A stretch of 64,000 bases of DNA from Bacteroidota bacterium (lineage in GTDB: Bacteria > Bacteroidota > Ignavibacteria > Palsa-1295): the NCBI GenBank assembly GCA_021324685.1, contig JAJPIQ010000028.1, positions 1 through 64,000 of the forward strand, read 5' to 3'. Below are positions 32,717 through 41,192 of the stretch, one piece after another. How positions within the stretch are numbered: the first letter of the stretch is position 1; each line of letters starts with the position of its first letter. The notes beneath the pieces are model-generated. The model was not told the origin of the DNA and did no database searches. It was given only the letters and a program-made list of their open reading frames with translations. A program made the position numbers and the translations under genes.

Positions 32717-33349
32717 TTAGTGTTTCGGTCCTTTGTTCGCCCACGGCGACGCGGCGGAAGGCGGCGGCGAAGAGGGCGGCGTTGAGGAAGGTGGCCCTGC
32801 CGGCGCGTTCGCGGCGCGGTCCGCCGCTTGTTTGGCACGCTGGACATTGGCCTGCGCCTCGTAGTTCGCCCGGTTTTGTCGGTGGAGTTCGGCCTCGGCT
32901 GCGTCCATCGTTGCGTAGTGGTAGATCAGGTTCTCCCGTTTCGGTTCCGAAAATTCAAACACTTCGGTCATAACAATACACTCGGTCGGGCACGGCCAGA
33001 CGCAGAGCGAACAATAGCAGCACTTCGCCATATCGATATCGAACTTCGTGACCCACAGCGATTTCTTTTTCGCAAAGCGCGTCGTCACTCCGAGATCCTC
33101 TTCGGGAATCGATTTTACCGTTTCGATTTCAATACAATCCACGGGACAGGCACGCGCGCATTTATCGCACCCGATGCAATCGTCCATATTGACATAGAGC
33201 CGGTTCCGCGCGCGTTCCGGAAGGATATATTCGTTCTTTGGCTCCGGATACTGCCGGGTAACTTTTCGACGACCGAGATGACGGATGACGACCGTCAGTC
33301 CCTTCACTGCTGTCGAAAGCCCTCGCGTAATATCGCTGAAGTATCCCAT
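32717..33349 (-). CDS. nuoI: NADH-quinone oxidoreductase subunit I with Pro/Ser-rich tail
   Basis: This 210-aa peripheral subunit carries two 4Fe-4S motifs, CIGCDKCARACPVDC and CCYCSLCVWPCPTEC, which bind clusters N6a and N6b that pass electrons to NuoB. It is preceded by an N-terminal amphipathic segment. The last 40 or so residues, AKQAADRAANAPAGPP followed by a Pro/Ser-rich run, are low-complexity and go beyond the usual end of the family. It lies 67 bases downstream of the small membrane gene that follows nuoH. Confidence 0.95.
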   Translation of the reverse strand: MGYFSDITRGLSTAVKGLTVVIRHLGRRKVTRQYPEPKNEYILPERARNRLYVNMDDCIGCDKCARACPVDCIEIETVKSIPEEDLGVTTRFAKKKSLWVTKFDIDMAKCCYCSLCVWPCPTECIVMTEVFEFSEPKRENLIYHYATMDAAEAELHRQNRANYEAQANVQRAKQAADRAANAPAGPPSSTPPSSPPPSAASPWANKGPKH

Positions 33350-33416
33350 GAAGTTTCTCTAACACGCGAAACAAGACGAGTAATCCATCTTAAGGAAAAA
33401 CGCCGGCGCGCTATCG

Positions 33417-33704
33417 TTATTCCTCTTCGATATCATCTCCCTCTTCGATATCATCGGGCGTGAGCAGGTTGCCAAACGCACCGATGACCTGCAGGACATG
33501 GCCCGCGAGCGGCAGCCAGACGCCAAACGCGGGCGATACCAGGTCCCTCCACGCGGCATACCAGCCGATCGCTGCAACAATCGTTCCGATACAAAAGAGC
33601 AGCGTATAGACCAATTGCCGGATGCGAAAACGATCGAGCGCGCGGTCCGCATTCGCGCGGCGAAAAAACTCGTGCTCTTCGGGAAGATCGGAATCGAGCA
33701 TCAT
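33417..33704 (-). CDS. Small membrane protein between nuoH and nuoI
   Basis: This 95-aa protein starts [18 protein letters not shown], overlapping the nuoH stop by four bases (ATGA). Two hydrophobic segments follow, [21 protein letters not shown] and [20 protein letters not shown], and the end is acidic with a doubled [12 protein letters not shown], generated by an 18-bp direct repeat. The translational overlap and position inside the complex I operon suggest a role in the complex, perhaps assembly or as an accessory subunit, but no homology is recognised. The listed 133-aa ORF extends into nuoH and is not preferred. Confidence 0.65.
   Translation of the reverse strand: MMLDSDLPEEHEFFRRANADRALDRFRIRQLVYTLLFCIGTIVAAIGWYAAWRDLVSPAFGVWLPLAGHVLQVIGAFGNLLTPDDIEEGDDIEEE
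33422..33455. repeat. 18-bp-period direct repeat at the C-terminal codons of the nuoH-nuoI small protein
   Basis: CCTCTTCGATATCATC occurs at 33422 and 33440, giving the doubled DDIEE at the protein end, two bases beyond its stop codon. Confidence 0.8.
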
Positions 33705-34801
33705 TGAATCGCGACCGCAATAACGCTCGCTGCGGCAACGGCCGTGAGCCCGAATGGGATAAGGACTTTCCAGCAAATACGCATCACCTGGTCGACGCGA
33801 AATCTCGGCAGGGTCCACCGGATCCAGATTTGAGCGAAGACGAACGAGAGCCCTTTAAGAATAAACCAGAGAAATCCCATCGCGGGACCGTTCATCGTGT
33901 CTCCCAGGGGCGATTGCCAGCCGCCTAAAAATAAGATCGACGCCACCGAGCCGACGGCGAACATGCTGGCATACTCGCTCAGAAAAAAAAGCGCGAATTT
34001 CATGCCGCTGTATTCCGTATGGTACCCGGCGACGAGTTCGGACTCGGCTTCGGGCACATCGAAGGGAACCCGGTTCGTTTCGGCAAGCGAGCCGATGAAA
34101 TAGATCGCGAACGCCACGAGCATGACCGGGACCAGAACGAAATTCGTACTGCCGCCGAACCCCTCGAGATGTTTGGGACCGCCGAGCAGGAACCAATTAT
34201 TGATTCCCCCCGCCTGAAGATCGGTGATCGTCTGGAGGTCCATCGAACCGGCAATGACGACGACCGTGATCACGGCCAACGCGACCGGAATTTCATATGA
34301 AATGATCTGCGCGACCGAACGCATGGCACCGATCATCGAATATTTATTGTCCGACCCCCACCCGGCCAGCAGGATCGAAACGACGACGAGGGAACCCATG
34401 CTGAGGATATAGAAAATTCCCGTATTGAGCCGCGCCCCGATATAGGCCACCGAAAACGGTAGCGCCGCGAACGCGGCATAGCTGCCGATGAACGCGACCC
34501 AGGGCGCCAGGCGATAGAGCGGTCGATCGGCAGCGCGCGGTGTCGTATCTTCTTTTTGAAGAAGTTTCAGGATATCGGCGATCGGTTGCAGTATGCCTTT
34601 CGGCCCCGTCCGCATCGGGCCGAGCCGGTCCTGCAGCCACGCCGAAATTTTCATCTCCCCTAAGATCGCGACGAGGCCGTAAACAAGGATAAACACAAGC
34701 GGAATGGCTGCGTACACGAGGGTCGTCACGACCAGCGTAATGATGCTCGGCGAAAAAAAACGCGAGATAAATTCGTAAAGGGCCTGATAGATCGCGGTCA
34801 T
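33701..34801 (-). CDS. nuoH: NADH-quinone oxidoreductase subunit H
   Basis: The 366-aa product, starting [17 protein letters not shown] and overlapping the nuoD stop by four bases, has about eight membrane helices and the conserved quinone-chamber loop segments: [56 protein letters not shown] and a C-terminal [20 protein letters not shown]-like end (here [21 protein letters not shown]). NuoH links the peripheral arm to the membrane arm and forms part of the quinone site. The listed ORF begins 147 codons earlier inside nuoD and is out of place. Confidence 0.95.
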   Translation of the reverse strand: MTAIYQALYEFISRFFSPSIITLVVTTLVYAAIPLVFILVYGLVAILGEMKISAWLQDRLGPMRTGPKGILQPIADILKLLQKEDTTPRAADRPLYRLAPWVAFIGSYAAFAALPFSVAYIGARLNTGIFYILSMGSLVVVSILLAGWGSDNKYSMIGAMRSVAQIISYEIPVALAVITVVVIAGSMDLQTITDLQAGGINNWFLLGGPKHLEGFGGSTNFVLVPVMLVAFAIYFIGSLAETNRVPFDVPEAESELVAGYHTEYSGMKFALFFLSEYASMFAVGSVASILFLGGWQSPLGDTMNGPAMGFLWFILKGLSFVFAQIWIRWTLPRFRVDQVMRICWKVLIPFGLTAVAAASVIAVAIQ

Positions 34802-36009
34802 CGGTCCACCTCCCCCAGCACAATATCGATGGAACCTAAGATGACGATGAGATCGGCGACGAGGTAGCCCCGCGAAAGGAGCGGGAGCAGGCTCAGGTTG
34901 GAAAATGCCGGCGAGCGTACCTTCACCCGCCACGGCTTGACATCGCCGTTCGAGACGATATAATATCCCAATTCCCCGCGCGGCGTTTCGGTCCGGGAGT
35001 AGATCTCGCCTTCCGGCGGCTTCAGCCGTTTGGGAATGGCCGACTGCACATCCGTCGCGTCCTGCCGTGGGAATTGTTCCAGGATCTGCTCGATAATATT
35101 CAGGGACTGTTCCCACTCCTGCATCCGGACCCAATGGCGATTGAAGGAATCTCCCGGTTCTCCACGGTCCGAAGAACCGATCGCGACCTCCCACTCGAAG
35201 CGATCGTAGATCGAATAGGGATCGTCCTTGCGGATGTCCCACTTGACTCCGCAGGAACGGAGCATCGGGCCCGACGCACCGCCATTGATCGCGACCTCGC
35301 GGTCCAAAACGCCGATCCCTGCCGTGCGCTCGACGAAAATATGATTGAAGGTCAGGAGATCGTTGATCTCTTGGTGCGTGGCCCGCGATTTTTTCAGGAA
35401 GTCACGGCACATCGGCAGGACGTCCGGGTGAAGATCGTGCGAAAGGCCGCCGACCCACATATAATTATAGAGGAAGCGCGCGCCGCACGTCTTCTCGAAC
35501 ATCTCGAGGATCGTTTCGCGGTCGCGGAAACAGTAGAGGAACGGGGTGAACGCGCCGGAATCCATCCCAAACGTTCCGATCGCGATCAGGTGCGATGCAA
35601 TCCGCTGGAGTTCTGCAAAGAGCACCCGAATGTACTCGACTTTTTCCGGAACCTCGATATACAGGAGCCGCTCGACAGCCGTCACGTAGCCGTGCTCTCC
35701 GGACATCGCCGCAATGTAGTCCATCCGATCGACATACGGCAGGACCTGCGGGTAAGTCAGATTTTCGGCGTGCTTTTCGAAGCAGCGATGAAGATACCCG
35801 ATATGCGGGATCACATCGACGACCACTTCGCCATCGAGCACGACCTCGAGCCGCAGCACGCCATGGGTGGAGGGATGCTGCGGGCCGATATTGAGCACCA
35901 TTTCTTCGGTATGCAGGCGCTTCGGTTCCACGCGGTCGGGCAGATGGACCGGCGCGCTCGCATGCAGGAGCGAATGGCTGTGGATATTCCGTTCTAAGAT
36001 TTCCGGCAT
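34798..36009 (-). CDS. nuoD: NADH-quinone oxidoreductase subunit D
   Basis: This 403-aa peripheral subunit has the 49-kDa signature [23 protein letters not shown], the Q-site His region, [38 protein letters not shown], and a C-terminal end VLGEVDR with [13 protein letters not shown]. It shares the quinone-binding pocket with NuoB and is separate from NuoC here. The N-terminal 35 residues precede the usual start and look like a low-conservation leader. It lies three bases after the nuoC stop and overlaps nuoH. Confidence 0.96.
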   Translation of the reverse strand: MPEILERNIHSHSLLHASAPVHLPDRVEPKRLHTEEMVLNIGPQHPSTHGVLRLEVVLDGEVVVDVIPHIGYLHRCFEKHAENLTYPQVLPYVDRMDYIAAMSGEHGYVTAVERLLYIEVPEKVEYIRVLFAELQRIASHLIAIGTFGMDSGAFTPFLYCFRDRETILEMFEKTCGARFLYNYMWVGGLSHDLHPDVLPMCRDFLKKSRATHQEINDLLTFNHIFVERTAGIGVLDREVAINGGASGPMLRSCGVKWDIRKDDPYSIYDRFEWEVAIGSSDRGEPGDSFNRHWVRMQEWEQSLNIIEQILEQFPRQDATDVQSAIPKRLKPPEGEIYSRTETPRGELGYYIVSNGDVKPWRVKVRSPAFSNLSLLPLLSRGYLVADLIVILGSIDIVLGEVDR

Positions 36010-36012
36010 CGA

Positions 36013-36516
36013 CTAATTTGGAACTTTCATTCCGTGATAAAAATCGGGTTCCTTGAAATATTTTCGGAGCGGATGGCCCGGGTAGTCCTCTTCCAGCAGG
36101 ATCCGGCGATGGTCCGGATGTCCTTCGAACCGAATGCCCATCATATCCCACGCTTCGCGCTCCTGCCAGTTGGCGTGCGACCAGACACTCGTGACCGAGG
36201 GGACCCGCGCCTGCGCCATGGGACGCGTGATCTTCAGGACGATCTGGTGACGGTACACCGTCGACTCCAGATGATATACGACAGAAAGCGAACCATCGCC
36301 ATGGTCGACGGAAGAGAGGAGCAGCAAGCTGTCGAAGGCGAGCGCAGGTTCATCCCGAAGAAAAAATGCGAGTTCCAAAAGACGGGCCGGGTCCGATACC
36401 TGAAAAAACGATCCCATCCGCCGCGCATACGCAGACTCGGAGTTGGACGCGTGCCATACCCCCAGCGTTTCGCCAAACGCCGACTGAAGCCGTTCGATGA
36501 TGCCCAATTGCTCCAT
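36013..36516 (-). CDS. nuoC: NADH-quinone oxidoreductase subunit C
   Basis: This 167-aa peripheral subunit ends with the family signature [38 protein letters not shown]. It has no cofactor of its own and helps to hold the quinone module together. It follows nuoB by 21 bases and precedes nuoD by three; the separate nuoC and nuoD genes (not the fused form of E. coli) are typical of this gene order. Confidence 0.95.
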   Translation of the reverse strand: MEQLGIIERLQSAFGETLGVWHASNSESAYARRMGSFFQVSDPARLLELAFFLRDEPALAFDSLLLLSSVDHGDGSLSVVYHLESTVYRHQIVLKITRPMAQARVPSVTSVWSHANWQEREAWDMMGIRFEGHPDHRRILLEEDYPGHPLRKYFKEPDFYHGMKVPN

Positions 36517-36537
36517 TAGTCGATGCTCTGTGGCTCC

Positions 36538-37059
36538 TTACTCGGTGAATTCGATGTCTTTTCCCTGTGCGCGAACTTTTTCCTGCAACTTCATCAGCCC
36601 TTCGAGCAGTGCTTCCGGCCGCGGAGGACAGCCCGGAATGTAGACGTCGACCGGGATCACCCGATCGACGCCCCGGAGCACATGATACCCATACTCCCAA
36701 TAGGGTCCCCCACAATTGGAACAGTTCCCCATCGAAATGACGTATTTGGGGTCGGCCATTTGCTCGTAGAGCATCTTGACCCGCGATGCCATTTTGAGCG
36801 TCACGGTCCCCGAAATAATGATCACGTCGGATTGCCGCGGACTGGGTCGGGGGATCACGCCAAAGCGCATCATATCGTAGTGCGCGGCCGCCGTGGACAT
36901 CATTTCGATCGCGCAGCACGCCAGCCCGAAACTCATTTGCCACAGGCTCGAAAGGCGCGACCAATTGAAGAGCGTGTCCAGGCTCGTGACGATCACATTT
37001 CCTTCCCCGGTTTTATCCGTGGGAAGGACCGGCAGTTCCATATGGTCTAAAAATCCCAT
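36538..37059 (-). CDS. nuoB: NADH-quinone oxidoreductase subunit B
   Basis: This 173-aa subunit holds the terminal 4Fe-4S cluster N2, ligated by the tandem Cys of [12 protein letters not shown] and the Cys of [10 protein letters not shown] and [14 protein letters not shown]. It passes electrons to quinone. The N-terminus ([18 protein letters not shown]) is slightly extended. It starts three bases after nuoA and ends 21 bases before nuoC. Confidence 0.96.
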   Translation of the reverse strand: MGFLDHMELPVLPTDKTGEGNVIVTSLDTLFNWSRLSSLWQMSFGLACCAIEMMSTAAAHYDMMRFGVIPRPSPRQSDVIIISGTVTLKMASRVKMLYEQMADPKYVISMGNCSNCGGPYWEYGYHVLRGVDRVIPVDVYIPGCPPRPEALLEGLMKLQEKVRAQGKDIEFTE

Positions 37060-37062
37060 CGA

Positions 37063-37494
37063 TTATGCAATTCCCTGTGGGCGCGTTGGATTCCGGAGCG
37101 CGACCACGTCCTGGAGCCGCGCGACGAACGGCTTCGGACGCGCCCATTCGAGGTCGCCTTTCGACCAGACGTAAACATAGCCGACGCCCAGGATCACGAG
37201 GAAGGTAAACATCTCCCCGACCGCAAGCCACCCCATCGGTTTGTACACGAGCGCCCAGGGAAATAAAAACAAGATCTCGACATCGAACAAAATAAAAATG
37301 AGCGCGACGACATAATAGCGAATGTTGAATTTCGTCCACGCCCCGCCGATCGTGTCCTCGCCGCATTCATACGAGGCCAGCTTGAACCTATTCGGATTTT
37401 TGGGACGCAACAAACGGCTCGTGACGAGCCCGCCCGCGACAAAAAGGATCGCGAGAATAATAAACGCAAAGACGTGGCTGAATTCTGTGAGCAT
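37063..37494 (-). CDS. nuoA: NADH-quinone oxidoreductase subunit A
   Basis: This 143-aa subunit has three membrane helices, with the loop motif LASYECGEDTIGGAWTKFNIRYYVVALIFILFDVEILFLFPWALV that marks the family. It begins the complex I run on the minus strand. The C-terminal soluble tail (residues about 115-143) is short and Arg/Pro rich. The 77 bases upstream, up to the nfo stop, would hold the promoter or simply a read-through from nfo. Confidence 0.94.
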   Translation of the reverse strand: MLTEFSHVFAFIILAILFVAGGLVTSRLLRPKNPNRFKLASYECGEDTIGGAWTKFNIRYYVVALIFILFDVEILFLFPWALVYKPMGWLAVGEMFTFLVILGVGYVYVWSKGDLEWARPKPFVARLQDVVALRNPTRPQGIA

Positions 37495-37571
37495 TCCGAT
37501 CGATTAAAAAACATTCGTAGATCGAAGATAATGCCGAACGGATTATTTCGGACGTGTCCCGGACGCTATCA

Positions 37572-38474
37572 TTATGTCGCATTGCGGACTAAGGCCTTTA
37601 GGACCTTCAGGTTTTCATAGTCCTCCGTCATCTTCTCGTCCTTTGGGGTCTCGAGGATCTTTGGGATTTTTTTAAATCGGGGATCATTCATGAGCCGGCG
37701 AAATCCCTCGAGGCCGATCGTCCCTTTCCCGATGTGTTCGTGCCGGTCCACGCGGCTTCCGAGCGGAGTTTTCGAATCGTTCGTGTGAATGCAGACCAGT
37801 TTGTCAAAGCCAATCCTCGCTTCGAACTCGGCGAACGTTCGCTCCCATGCTTCTTCGGTCCGCAGGTCGTATCCTGCAGCAAAGAGATGGCAGGTATCGA
37901 GGCAAACGCCCATGCGGCGGTCGTCCCTCACGTTTTGAAGGATCGCTTCGAGATGCTCGAATCTATATCCCACGGCCGATCCCTGCCCAGCGGTAATCTC
38001 GAGCACCGTTTTTGTTTTTACTTCCGGGGTCCGCGCGTGGATCCCGTTGAGCGCGCTCGCAATATTCCTGATCCCCTGCTCGATCCCCTGGCCGCCATGG
38101 GAACCGGGATGAAAAACGAAATAATCGATGCCGACCGCATTGGCGCGGAGCAGTTCTTTCAAGAAGCTTTCACGGGACTGCTCCTGAATCTTCGCGTCCG
38201 AAGAACCGAGGTTCAGCAAGTAACAGGCGTGCGCGACGAGGGGGCCGTCCTGCTTCCACGCCTTCCTCCGTGCGCGGAATCCCGCAATTTCTTCCGCGGA
38301 AAGCTCCTTCGGCGCGAACCATTGTTTATTGTTCTTCACAAAGAGCTGGAACGTGTTGATTCCCAACGTTTCTGCGCGATCGAACGCCATGAGGATCCCA
38401 CCGGTCGCGGAAACATGGACGCCCAGCAGCGGGGCGGCCGGCGTGGTAGAAAGTTTCGTCCCGGTCTGTGCCAT
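37572..38474 (-). CDS. nfo: Deoxyribonuclease IV (endonuclease IV)
   Basis: This 300-aa protein has a TIM-barrel fold with three zinc sites: GVHVSATGG, YFVFHPGSHGGQG, LEITAGQGSAVGY, CLDTCHLFAAGYDL, CIHTNDSKTPLGSRVDRHEHIGKGTIG and a final KILETPKDEK. These fit the His/Glu/Asp ligands of the family. The enzyme cleaves DNA at abasic sites in base-excision repair. It is slightly longer than the E. coli enzyme, mainly at the N-terminus (MAQTGTKLSTTPAAPLL). It lies on the same strand as the nuo cluster. Confidence 0.95.
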   Translation of the reverse strand: MAQTGTKLSTTPAAPLLGVHVSATGGILMAFDRAETLGINTFQLFVKNNKQWFAPKELSAEEIAGFRARRKAWKQDGPLVAHACYLLNLGSSDAKIQEQSRESFLKELLRANAVGIDYFVFHPGSHGGQGIEQGIRNIASALNGIHARTPEVKTKTVLEITAGQGSAVGYRFEHLEAILQNVRDDRRMGVCLDTCHLFAAGYDLRTEEAWERTFAEFEARIGFDKLVCIHTNDSKTPLGSRVDRHEHIGKGTIGLEGFRRLMNDPRFKKIPKILETPKDEKMTEDYENLKVLKALVRNAT

Positions 38475-38497
38475 AAAGTTCCAGCGCCTTCCATAAA

Positions 38498-38523
38498 AAA
38501 GGCCGCGAACCGTCGCGGCCTTT
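38498..38523 (-). terminator. Intrinsic terminator after the cyclophilin gene
   Basis: AAAGGCCGCGA and TCGCGGCCTTT form a perfect 11-bp stem with loop ACCG. Read on the minus strand it ends in TTTTTTAT, 20 bases beyond the stop of the cyclophilin gene. Confidence 0.9.
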
Positions 38524-38543
38524 GAACGCTCGATCGAGCGAGG

Positions 38544-39212
38544 TTAGTCGTTCTCGACGTACATTTTCAGCACTTCGGCAGCGCGGCCGGGATTATTTCC
38601 TGAATTCATATCGTGCGGGCGGCCGGTCACGTCCGGAAGATTGACGATCTTATCGACCACGTCCATTCCCTCGGTCACCTGGCCAAAGACGGTGTATTGC
38701 CGATCGAGGAATCCGGCATCGGCTACACAAATAAAGAACTGGCAGGACGCCGAGTTCGGATCGTTCGTGCGGGCCATGGAAAGGATTCCGCGCGCGTGGT
38801 GAATGTCGTTGAACTCGGCCTTCAGGCGGTTCGAGCCGTTGTTGCCCATGCCGTCGTTCGAATAGTCGTTATCCTTCGTATTCGGGTCGCCGCCCTGGAT
38901 CATGAAACCCGGGATCACTCGATGGAAATAGGTCGAATCGTAAAAATGCGATTTCGCCAGGTCGATAATATTCTGAACGTGGTTCGGCGCGACTTTCTCG
39001 AAGAGTTGCAGTTTAATCGTTCCCTGCTTCGTCACGATGACAAGCCGGCGTTTCGGATGCGATGTGTATTGGTCCAATTTCGTACCGGTGATCGGTGGTT
39101 TGTAAGTCGGGCCGGTGCCCGGAGTGGTTGCAGCAGTGATAGTAAGATAGCTCGCAATGCCGATCATGAACGCGGCCGCGAACATCGAAACAATCTTAAC
39201 GTTTTTTTTCAT
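38544..39212 (-). CDS. Exported cyclophilin-type peptidyl-prolyl isomerase
   Basis: This 222-aa protein starts with a membrane anchor or signal (KNVKIVSMFAAAFMIGIASYLTITAA) and contains the cyclophilin core: YFHRVIPGFMIQGGDPNTKD, GILSMARTNDPNSASCQFFICVADAGFLD and TVFGQVTEGMDVVDKIVNLP. It catalyses cis-trans isomerisation of prolyl bonds in periplasmic proteins and may help secreted protein folding. A Pro-rich linker (GTGPTYKPPITGTKLDQY) joins anchor and core. Its own terminator follows. It is a single gene between the lipoprotein and nfo on the same strand. Confidence 0.92.
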   Translation of the reverse strand: MKKNVKIVSMFAAAFMIGIASYLTITAATTPGTGPTYKPPITGTKLDQYTSHPKRRLVIVTKQGTIKLQLFEKVAPNHVQNIIDLAKSHFYDSTYFHRVIPGFMIQGGDPNTKDNDYSNDGMGNNGSNRLKAEFNDIHHARGILSMARTNDPNSASCQFFICVADAGFLDRQYTVFGQVTEGMDVVDKIVNLPDVTGRPHDMNSGNNPGRAAEVLKMYVEND

Positions 39213-39297
39213 CTTTGAATCTTCGTTGTTAGAGCGAGAAGTAAAATTTCGCAGTTCCTACATAATCGAAAACGGGCGGTTCAGTTCCAGTTTTTCC

Positions 39298-40095
39298 TTA
39301 CCCGATCGTAATCTCTTCCACGGGGCTGTTATAGGTACCGGGTACCGGCGAGCCGTCGGGCGCCGTCAGTTGAAGCCGGACCGTATGCTTCCCGCTCGAA
39401 AGTCCACGGATATAATACGGCTGCCATTTTACGATGTCGGGCATCGCCGCGCCGTCGATCCAGACTTTCACTTTATAGCTGTTCGTGTCGAGCGTTGCGT
39501 TCGAAACATAGAAATCGAGCAACACGCTCGAATCCTCCGTTCCGGTGTAGGACCCTTTGGGCCGGGAATACGTCAGCATCGGGCCGTTCAAATTATTTCC
39601 TGTCGAAGCTTTCGTTTCCTGCCCGACAAAAAACGTCCGCGTTGCAAACGCACCGGGCGATTTAATGCTCTCGTGCCAGGAAAACGAAGGGAATGCGCGG
39701 ACCGTATGCATTCCCGGCGGAAGCACGCCGATATTGAACGGTTGTCCATTCTTATAATCGGCCATGTACGGTTTCTCGTCGACGATCACATGGACGTGCT
39801 GTCCCTGTTTCGAATATGCAATGCCGCGGGTGCTGTCCGCATCGGTATGAGTCCCGAGCTCCGTTCCCGTGACCTGCATAATGATGAAGACGGAATCCTT
39901 CGGATTTTTCAGGACTTCCCCTTCGCGTGGAGCGACGATGGCGAGCTTCGCGTCCGGGTATGGCACCGATGGCGCCGGCACGAGTTCGACGTGACGGGTG
40001 GTGTCGACAGAAGTTTGTGCGCCCTGTTTCGAACAGGAAGCGAGCGCAAACGCAGAGATCAGGAGAAGAAAAGTCGCACGAAAGGTCCTATTCAT
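39298..40095 (-). CDS. Lipoprotein of unknown function
   Basis: The 265-aa product starts at Met17 of the listed ORF, where a lipoprotein signal begins (MNRTFRATFLLLISAFALASCSK, lipobox LASC). The mature protein is beta-rich. Repeated phrases (KPYMADYKNGQPFNIGVLPPGMHTVRAFPSFSWHES and KWQPYYIRGLSSGKHTVRLQLTAPDGSPV) look like two similar beta domains of the kind seen in metal- or carbohydrate-related Ig-like modules; the motif PG(M/K)HTVR recurs. No known family is recognised. It is divergent from the GH43 gene with a 127-base gap. Confidence 0.75.
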   Translation of the reverse strand: MNRTFRATFLLLISAFALASCSKQGAQTSVDTTRHVELVPAPSVPYPDAKLAIVAPREGEVLKNPKDSVFIIMQVTGTELGTHTDADSTRGIAYSKQGQHVHVIVDEKPYMADYKNGQPFNIGVLPPGMHTVRAFPSFSWHESIKSPGAFATRTFFVGQETKASTGNNLNGPMLTYSRPKGSYTGTEDSSVLLDFYVSNATLDTNSYKVKVWIDGAAMPDIVKWQPYYIRGLSSGKHTVRLQLTAPDGSPVPGTYNSPVEEITIG

Positions 40096-40222
40096 AGCTG
40101 CAAAAATATCATAGTCGCAAAAATACGGATATCGCTCGTGCAAAGATACGCATGCCGCTTCACATGGAACGGCATTCGCTTATTCCAGGAATACGGTGTA
40201 AGCCAAACAGCCGAGTTCGCGC

Positions 40223-41191
40223 ATGCCATATTGCAATCCTGTTTATCCATACGATTTTCCCGATCCGTTCGTATTAAAGGTGGGGGGTGAGTATTGGGGA
40301 TATTGCACCGGTTTTCAATCGGACGGAGGTGTTTTTGGGATCATCCGTTCGAGCGACCTCGTCCATTGGCGCCCGGTCGCGAGCGCGATGCAGCCGGTCG
40401 ACAGAAACCTCCCATGCTATTGGGCGCCGGAAGTTACCGCCGAGCCCGATGGATCGTTCCTGCTCTATTACAGCGCCGGCAACGAAGAGACGATGACGAT
40501 TCGCGTCGCCAAAGCCGGCCGGCCGGAGGGACCGTTCCGGGACCTTGGGCTTACCCTCACCAAAGAACCCTTCGCGATCGATCCGCACGTCTTCCTCGAC
40601 GACGATGGCTCGCGTTATCTTTTTTATGCGACCGATTTTTTAACGCACACCCACGTCGGCACGGGTACGGCCGTGGATCGCATGCTCGATCCATTCCGGC
40701 TGGAAGGAAATCCGGAACCCGTCACGCGGGCCCGGTACGAATGGCAGGTGTACGATCCACAACGCGCTTCGAAAGGCGGCGTGAAATGGCATACCGTCGA
40801 GGGGCCGTTCGTCCTGAAACAGAATGGGAAGTATTATCAAATGTTCTCCGGCGGGAACTGGCAGAACCTCACCTATGGCGTGAGCTACGCCACCAGCGAA
40901 AAAATAAAACGGGGCGAAGAATGGACCCAGCATGCCGATGGGGCCACGATCCTTCCCATCCTGCGGACGATCCCCGGCAAAGTGGTGGGACCGGGACATA
41001 ACTCGGTCGTTCGCGGTCCGGACGACCGGCAGCGCTACTGCGTCTATCACATCTGGCACGAAAACAAACGGGCGATGTGCATTGACCGGCTCGATTTTGA
41101 AGGAGACGACCTCATCGTCCATGGCCCCACGACCTCCGAAGAACCCTCTCCGCTCGAATGGGCCGAGCTCGGAGAATCCGTACGCGCCTGA
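40223..41191 (+). CDS. Glycoside hydrolase family 43-like enzyme
   Basis: This 322-aa protein has the five-bladed propeller pattern of GH43. The three expected acids are in YPYDFPDPFV (general base Asp), FAIDPHVFLDDDG (pKa-tuning Asp) and HTVEGPFVLKQNGKYYQMFSGG (acid Glu). Known members hydrolyse arabinans, xylans or related sugars. There is no signal peptide, so it acts in the cytoplasm or requires a start elsewhere. It begins the GH43-GH1 operon; the GH1 gene starts two bases after its stop. The substrate is not determinable. Confidence 0.85.
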   Translation: MPYCNPVYPYDFPDPFVLKVGGEYWGYCTGFQSDGGVFGIIRSSDLVHWRPVASAMQPVDRNLPCYWAPEVTAEPDGSFLLYYSAGNEETMTIRVAKAGRPEGPFRDLGLTLTKEPFAIDPHVFLDDDGSRYLFYATDFLTHTHVGTGTAVDRMLDPFRLEGNPEPVTRARYEWQVYDPQRASKGGVKWHTVEGPFVLKQNGKYYQMFSGGNWQNLTYGVSYATSEKIKRGEEWTQHADGATILPILRTIPGKVVGPGHNSVVRGPDDRQRYCVYHIWHENKRAMCIDRLDFEGDDLIVHGPTTSEEPSPLEWAELGESVRA

Positions 41192-41192
41192 C

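Noticed and set aside
34802-35242. Upstream extension of the nuoH ORF
   Set aside because: It reads nuoD in another frame; the NuoH start at 34801 fits the family and the overlap pattern.
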